Assembly: GCA_017455785.1 (NCBI GenBank)
Contig: JAFSYZ010000213.1
Location: 1-9,207 of the forward strand
Length of the DNA: 9,207 nucleotides
From: Candidatus Methanomethylophilaceae archaeon
GTDB taxonomy: Archaea > Thermoplasmatota > Thermoplasmata > Methanomassiliicoccales > Methanomethylophilaceae
Reading direction: 5' to 3'
In this document: positions 5,183-9,207 of the stretch, one piece after another
Layout: each line of letters begins with the position of its first letter
Position numbering within the stretch: the first letter of the stretch is position 1
The notes under the pieces: generated by a model
Seen by the model: only the letters and a program-made list of their open reading frames with translations
Told to the model about the DNA's origin: nothing
Database searches by the model: none
Translations under genes and position numbers: made by a program

Positions 5183-6730
5183 TCAGTAGAATTTACCTTC
5201 CGTGGCCTCATCGAACTCCTTCTGCATCTCATCTGACGGAGGTGCTGTAAGGAGACTCACTATAACGATGGCGATGAGTGAGAAGATGAATCCAGGCAGA
5301 AGCTCGTAGATTCCGGTATCGACTATGCAGCAGTCGAGGTTGAATGCGACCGACAGTGCACCGCCCTTGTACATGAATATGTTCCAAAGGATGGCTGTGA
5401 GCGCTCCTACGGAGATACCGGCGATTGCACCCTGCCTGTTGATGCGTTTCCAGAACAGGGACATGATCATGGTCGCACCGAAGGCGGAACCGAATCCTGC
5501 CCATGCGAACGACACCAGTTTCATGATGCTCTTGTTCTCACCGAGTGAGAGGATCAATGCGATGATCGCGATAATGACCACAGCGATCCTGGAGATCCAC
5601 ATGAGCTGCTGCTCGGTGGGTTTCTTCTTTGCGAACTTGTCGAACAGGTCGTTGGCGACTGCGGATGAAGCAACAAGAAGCTGTGAATCCGCGGTACTCA
5701 TGATCGCTGCAAGGATGGCGGCGAAGAGGATACCTGCTACAATAGAGGGGAACAGACCTCCTCCGATGATCGATATGATGACGTTCTCCGTGTTTCCGTC
5801 AATCAGGACCACTTCAGGGTGCTGTGCAAGATATGCATGTGCCATGAGGGCGATTACGGATACGGCTGTGAGTGCGATGACGACCCATATGGTTCCGACA
5901 CGGCGAGCCACCTTGACTTCCTCGGGATCCCTGATCGCCATGTATCTTACGAGGATGTGGGGCATACCGAAGTAACCGAGTCCCCATGCCATCAGCGATA
6001 CCAGTGCAATGAATCCTATCGGACTTCCTCCGTCATACATTATGTCGGTGAAGTGACTGACCTCAGCGTTCGCGATGTCGACGATCTCTCCCCATCCGCC
6101 GTTGATCACACCGAGCATTGTGAGCGGGATGACGATGACGGCAAGGAGCATCAGGATTCCCTGAATGAGGTCGGTCCAGCTGACCGCTTTGAATCCTCCG
6201 AGGAACGTGTAACCGATGATGACGGCTGCAGTAACCAGTACCGAGACCGTATAGTCGATCTCTCCTCCGAAGATAGCTCCGAACAGGTTACCGCCGGCAA
6301 CGAATCCGGATGTAACGTAGAATGTGAAGAAGACGAGGATGACGATTCCGCAGATCAGTTTGAGGGCGCCCTTCTCATCCCTGAAACGGTTGGAGAAGAA
6401 CTGTGAGACGGTAAGTGCATTCCCGCACTTCTCCGAATACTGTCTGAGACGTTTTGCGATTATCAGCCATGCGAGGTATGATCCTACCGCAAGTCCGATT
6501 CCAATCCATATTTCTCCGAGTCCGAATGCGAAGATTGCACCGGGGAGACCCATAAGCAGCCATCCGCTCATATCGGATGCCTGTGCGGACAGTGCCGTGA
6601 CGTAGGGATTCATCTCCCTTCCGCCCAGGACGTAGTCCTCCATATTCTTCGTCCTGCGGTAGAAGTACGTACCCACTGCGAGCACGAATACGAAGTACAG
6701 GATGAAGGCAATCAATATCGTGAAGTCCAT
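5183..6730 (-). CDS. putP: Sodium/proline symporter (PutP, SSS family)
   Basis: A 515-residue member of the sodium:solute symporter family, predicted to have 13 membrane helices, that couples Na+ entry to substrate uptake. The match to PutP is specific. Helix II reads SAQASDMSGWLLMGLPGA (48-65), placing D53, M54, S55 and G56 at the sites equivalent to E. coli PutP D55-G58, which act in Na+ and proline binding. The segment MSTADSQLLVASS carries the Ser-Thr pair of the second Na+ site (near 338-339). Length is slightly above the E. coli protein. The ATG at 6728-6730 follows GGAG (6740-6743) at a good distance, and a TATA-like box lies 40 bases upstream, so the gene has its own promoter after the ABC importer terminator. 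Proline or a related compatible solute is the likely substrate, used for osmotic adjustment or as nutrient; another SSS substrate is possible. Confidence 0.92.
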   Translation of the reverse strand: MDFTILIAFILYFVFVLAVGTYFYRRTKNMEDYVLGGREMNPYVTALSAQASDMSGWLLMGLPGAIFAFGLGEIWIGIGLAVGSYLAWLIIAKRLRQYSEKCGNALTVSQFFSNRFRDEKGALKLICGIVILVFFTFYVTSGFVAGGNLFGAIFGGEIDYTVSVLVTAAVIIGYTFLGGFKAVSWTDLIQGILMLLAVIVIPLTMLGVINGGWGEIVDIANAEVSHFTDIMYDGGSPIGFIALVSLMAWGLGYFGMPHILVRYMAIRDPEEVKVARRVGTIWVVIALTAVSVIALMAHAYLAQHPEVVLIDGNTENVIISIIGGGLFPSIVAGILFAAILAAIMSTADSQLLVASSAVANDLFDKFAKKKPTEQQLMWISRIAVVIIAIIALILSLGENKSIMKLVSFAWAGFGSAFGATMIMSLFWKRINRQGAIAGISVGALTAILWNIFMYKGGALSVAFNLDCCIVDTGIYELLPGFIFSLIAIVIVSLLTAPPSDEMQKEFDEATEGKFY

Positions 6731-6769
6731 TGGATCTTACTCCGTTAATGGATGTCGTTATGCTTTAAT

Positions 6770-6780
6770 ATTATAAAATA
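6770..6780 (-). promoter_or_regulatory. TATA-like box of the putP gene
   Basis: On the minus strand the element reads TATTTTATAAT, and its near edge is 40 bases before the putP ATG. Transcription beginning about 26 bases downstream of its centre would give a leader of about 19 bases containing the GGAG ribosome-binding site. The same 11 bases occur before the ABC importer gene at 9195-9205. Confidence 0.6.
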
Positions 6781-6803
6781 GGACATCAGAAAAGAACGAC
6801 TGG

Positions 6804-6834
6804 ATAAAGGAATAAAACGGGTGTTTCCACCCGT
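6804..6834 (-). terminator. Intrinsic-type terminator after the ABC importer operon
   Basis: On the minus strand the hairpin is ACGGGTG-GAAA-CACCCGT, a 7-bp stem capped by a GNRA-type tetraloop, followed by TTTTATTCCTTTA. It begins 8 bases after the ATPase stop codon and lies before the putP promoter, so it probably separates the two transcription units. Confidence 0.7.
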
Positions 6835-6842
6835 AATATGTT

Positions 6843-7583
6843 TCAAAGCATCTTGGAAAGGAAATCCTTCAGACGCTGGTTCTTGGGGTTGGAGAAGAAC
6901 TCCTCCGGAGGTTCATCCTCCTTCACGACACCCTCATCTATGAACAGCACACGGTCTGCGATCTCCCTTGCGAATCCCATCTCGTGTGTGACGATGATCA
7001 TCGTCATGCCTGTCTTCGTCAGATCCTTGATGAGATTCAACACCTCGCCGACCATCTCAGGATCCAATGCGGATGTGGGTTCATCGAACAGCATGACATC
7101 CGGTTCCATGGCCAAGGCCCTGATGATAGCGACACGTTGTTGCTGTCCTCCGGAGAGTTTCTGGGGGTGCATCTCGGCCTTATCGGCAAGACCTATCCTT
7201 TGCAGGAGTTCGTCCGCTTTTGCTGACGCCTCCTCTTTGGTCAATTTTCCCAATTCGACGGGTGCCAGCATGATGTTCTTCTTCACCGTCATGTTGGGGA
7301 AGAGATTGAACTGTTGGAACACCATACCGATGCGCTGTCTCAGCTCATTGACCTTGATGCCTTTCTGGGTGATGTTGATTCCTTCGAACAATATCGTTCC
7401 TGACGTAGGTACTTCAAGCAGATTGATTGAACGCAGGAATGTGGATTTACCACATCCTGAAGGTCCCACAATGGCGATGACCTCTCCTTCCCTGATGGTC
7501 GTGTTCAGTCCTTTCAGTACCTCATGGTCCCCGAAGGATTTGTGAAGGTCAGAGACCTCGATGATCACATTATCAGATGGCAT
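6843..7583 (-). CDS. glnQ: Polar amino acid ABC transporter, ATP-binding subunit (GlnQ/HisP type)
   Basis: A 246-residue ABC ATPase of the polar amino acid uptake group, which powers import by the adjacent membrane subunit. All motifs are intact: Walker [10 protein letters not shown] (40-48), Q-loop [13 protein letters not shown] (88-100, the family form), signature LSGGQ (143-147), Walker B VMLFDE (163-168), D-loop SALD (171-174) and switch histidine H200 in THEM. The C terminus [17 protein letters not shown] is typical of GlnQ/HisP. The ATG at 7581-7583 lies inside the end of the fused permease gene (11-base overlap) and is preceded by GAGGT, so the two are co-translated. Exact amino acid specificity depends on the binding domain and is not fixed by this subunit. 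Confidence 0.94.
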   Translation of the reverse strand: MPSDNVIIEVSDLHKSFGDHEVLKGLNTTIREGEVIAIVGPSGCGKSTFLRSINLLEVPTSGTILFEGINITQKGIKVNELRQRIGMVFQQFNLFPNMTVKKNIMLAPVELGKLTKEEASAKADELLQRIGLADKAEMHPQKLSGGQQQRVAIIRALAMEPDVMLFDEPTSALDPEMVGEVLNLIKDLTKTGMTMIIVTHEMGFAREIADRVLFIDEGVVKEDEPPEEFFSNPKNQRLKDFLSKML

Positions 7584-9156
7584 GTGCGTTCAACCTCTTT
7601 TCAAGTTTACTTACAAGATATGTCAGGATCAGGACGATGATCAGATAGATCATGGCGACACCTACCAATGGTACGAGTGCCTGGAAGGTCTGTGACCTGA
7701 TCAGGTCTCCTGCTCTAGTAAGGTCCATGACTCCGATGTAACCGCTGATAGATGTCTCTTTGAGCAGTGTGATTCCCTCGTTACATAACGCAGGAAGGAT
7801 GTTCCTGAATGCCTGTGGGAGAATGACCAGCACCATTATCGAGATGAATGGCAGACCAAGACTCGATGCGGCCTCCATCTGTCCTCTCGGGACCGCATTG
7901 ATACCTGCACGCATTATCTCAGCTACATATGCTGCCGAATTACATCCGAATGCGATTGATGCTACCACTATTATATTCAGATTCGAAGTGGCGAATATCA
8001 CGAAGTATATGATGAGCAACTGGACAACCATTGGCGTTCCGCGTATCACCGTTATGTATACTTTTGCGATGGCGTTCAGTATCTTCAGTTTTCCAAGAAG
8101 ATCGTGGACGCTCCTTACGACTGCAAGTATGATACCGAGCAATAGACCGAGGACCAAAGCCAGCGCTGTGATGATCAGTGTGTTCTTCAGACCTTCGACT
8201 ATGTACTGATAGCGGTCATTATCTAGGAATGCCCTTTTGATATCATCTATTATGGAGCCCTTCTCATCCATTGCGGGAGAGGCTGAAGATGAAAGGGGGA
8301 GTGTAACTCCCCCATCGAAGGTTTGTACGGATTGGGAGCCGGTCGCGGCGATCTCAATTCGGCTCTTGCTGTAGTACGAAGGGATGTCTCCTTTTGCATC
8401 CTGGTAGTAGAGGATGATCTTCTCGATGGTACCGTCAGCTGTCAGCTTGGCGATTGACTTGTTGAATTCCTCCTGGAGACTCTTGTTGTCGAGTTTGAAG
8501 ATGAATCCGTATTCGTCCTTGTCCGCTGAGAGATCAGGGTCATTCAGGATGAGGTTGTTGTTCTCTGCGAAGACCTTTGCCGGTCCCTCGTCCATGACAA
8601 GGCAGTCGATCTTTCCGTTTATAAGTGACTGGACTGCATCGCTGTACGTGTTGTAACGTGTGATCTTGTCGGCTGCGTAGTAATCAGTGACATACAGGTC
8701 ACCGGTCGTTCCCAGCTGGACACCGAGCTTCTTTCCCTCGAGCTGCTCTTCGACCAGGATGACCTCAGTCTTCGTGAGCACTACCTGGGATGAGCTGATG
8801 TACATATCTGAGTAGAGAACGCTCTTCGCCCTCTCAGGATCGTAAGAGATCCCTGATGCACCGACATCGTACTTTCCTTCGCTGACACCTGTGACGATTC
8901 CTCCGAATATCACATTCTTGAACTCGGGCTTGTAACCGAGGTCGTTACAGATAGCACGGATGATGTCCATATCGATTCCTGCGAACTCCTTGCCGTACAT
9001 GTACTCGAAGTTGGGGAAATCGGGACTTGTGGCGATTGTGAGTGTTTTCTCGTCTTTTCCACTGTTTATTACTATAAACGCGCCTGCAATCGCTGCAACT
9101 ACGACGACCACTACGGCGACGATGACTATGATTTTGGTTGAGCCTGTTAGGGCCAT
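7573..9156 (-). CDS. Fused substrate-binding protein and permease of a polar amino acid ABC importer
   Basis: One 527-residue chain joins two subunits normally made separately. An N-terminal membrane anchor (about 9-31, no lipobox Cys) is followed by a type-II binding domain (about 38-252). The binding domain has landmarks of amino acid binders: SPDFPNFEY (44-52), GIDMD (60-64), R109 in DPERAKS for the carboxylate, GTTGD (149-153) and D189. A Ser/Thr/Ala-rich linker (253-305) leads to a HisM/GlnP-type permease (about 306-527) with RGTP (372-375) and the EAA coupling loop [10 protein letters not shown] (425-434). The anchor with N-terminus inside places the binding domain outside, which fits an N-out permease helix. 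The start ATG follows AGGTGA, a strong ribosome-binding site. Fusions of this kind are known from GlnP-type importers. The amino acid is not determined. A hairpin lies in the linker coding region (8295-8313). Confidence 0.92.
   Translation of the reverse strand: MALTGSTKIIVIVAVVVVVVAAIAGAFIVINSGKDEKTLTIATSPDFPNFEYMYGKEFAGIDMDIIRAICNDLGYKPEFKNVIFGGIVTGVSEGKYDVGASGISYDPERAKSVLYSDMYISSSQVVLTKTEVILVEEQLEGKKLGVQLGTTGDLYVTDYYAADKITRYNTYSDAVQSLINGKIDCLVMDEGPAKVFAENNNLILNDPDLSADKDEYGFIFKLDNKSLQEEFNKSIAKLTADGTIEKIILYYQDAKGDIPSYYSKSRIEIAATGSQSVQTFDGGVTLPLSSSASPAMDEKGSIIDDIKRAFLDNDRYQYIVEGLKNTLIITALALVLGLLLGIILAVVRSVHDLLGKLKILNAIAKVYITVIRGTPMVVQLLIIYFVIFATSNLNIIVVASIAFGCNSAAYVAEIMRAGINAVPRGQMEAASSLGLPFISIMVLVILPQAFRNILPALCNEGITLLKETSISGYIGVMDLTRAGDLIRSQTFQALVPLVGVAMIYLIIVLILTYLVSKLEKRLNAHAI
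8295..8313 (-). other. 8-bp hairpin in the linker codons of the fused importer gene
   Basis: GGGGGAGT and ACTCCCCC are exact reverse complements separated by 3 bases. On the coding (minus) strand the hairpin is followed by TTTC. It encodes residues 282-288, in the low-complexity linker between the binding domain and the permease, 23 bases before the codon of Met296, where a stand-alone permease might begin. It resembles the stem-loops often found between separate binding-protein and permease genes. Confidence 0.5.
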
Positions 9157-9182
9157 GATATCACCTGGATATGCATTCGGTT

Positions 9183-9193
9183 ACGAAATTCGT
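9183..9193. promoter_or_regulatory. Short dyad ACGAA-A-TTCGT beside the importer TATA box
   Basis: A perfect 5+1+5 inverted repeat lies between the TATA-like box (9195-9205) and the expected transcription start of the importer gene. Its place would suit a repressor site. Its small size makes chance a fair explanation. Confidence 0.25.
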
Positions 9194-9194
9194 G

Positions 9195-9205
9195 ATTATA
9201 AAATA
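9195..9205 (-). promoter_or_regulatory. TATA-like box of the ABC importer operon
   Basis: TATTTTATAAT on the minus strand ends 39 bases before the ATG at 9156. The predicted start of transcription near 9174 would leave a short leader that includes the AGGTGA ribosome-binding site. It is identical to the putP box and at nearly the same distance from its gene. The rest of the right edge (9157-9207) holds no gene that I can support. Confidence 0.6.
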
Positions 9206-9207
9206 GA

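Noticed and set aside
5325..6605. Long open frames on the plus strand within the symporter gene
   Set aside because: The minus strand encodes an intact PutP with all key motifs; the opposite frames have low-complexity, non-protein-like composition.
6838..7545. A 235-codon plus-strand frame opposite the ABC ATPase
   Set aside because: It is the antisense shadow of a complete ATPase with all catalytic motifs.
8269..8271. Independent internal start for the permease at Met296
   Set aside because: No ribosome-binding site precedes it (the bases just upstream are pyrimidine-rich), and the frame is continuous with the binding domain, so a fusion is the simpler reading.

Overview
The window looks like part of a methanogenic archaeal chromosome, roughly half G+C by eye. 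It carries a gene of the MtxX / methanogenesis-marker-4 family, the preQ0 genes that lead to archaeosine in Euryarchaeota, an archaeal Mrp/NBP35 ATPase, and A/T-rich boxes upstream of genes at spacings that suit archaeal TATA elements. Many starts have Shine-Dalgarno-like sequences and several genes overlap at ATGA. A gut or sediment Thermoplasmata-type methanogen such as Methanomassiliicoccales is my guess at lineage; the sequence alone does not prove it.

Layout. (1) Bases 1-2605, plus strand: the last 20 codons of an unidentified gene, then a tight operon mtxX-queD-queC-queE. The mtxX/queD and queD/queC junctions are both 4-base ATGA overlaps. QueD, QueC and QueE are three successive enzymes to preQ0, the 7-deazaguanine precursor of archaeosine in tRNA. 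(2) Bases 2602-3752, minus strand: an Mrp/NBP35 Fe-S carrier ATPase followed by a small NifX/NifB-type cluster-binding protein, again with an ATGA overlap. The small gene meets queE tail to tail with a 4-base overlap. (3) Bases 3753-3882: a divergent promoter region. (4) Bases 3883-5167, plus strand: a small VOC (glyoxalase-fold) protein and a 10-helix EamA-type drug/metabolite exporter, ending in a hairpin. (5) Bases 5183-9207, minus strand: a polar amino acid ABC importer made of a fused binding-protein/permease polypeptide and its ATPase, a hairpin terminator, then a PutP-type Na+/proline symporter with its own promoter.

The genes fall into four functional groups: tRNA deazapurine biosynthesis linked to a methanogen marker gene, Fe-S or metal-cluster handling, a possible detoxification/export pair, and amino acid or osmolyte uptake. 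I found no RNA genes, CRISPR arrays, insertion sequences or phage genes, and no gene-free stretch over 300 bases. I did not find a clearly new system. The points most worth checking are the strong hairpin inside the linker of the fused binding-protein/permease gene, the identical TATA-like boxes in front of the two uptake units, and the coupling of the methanogen marker gene to queDCE.
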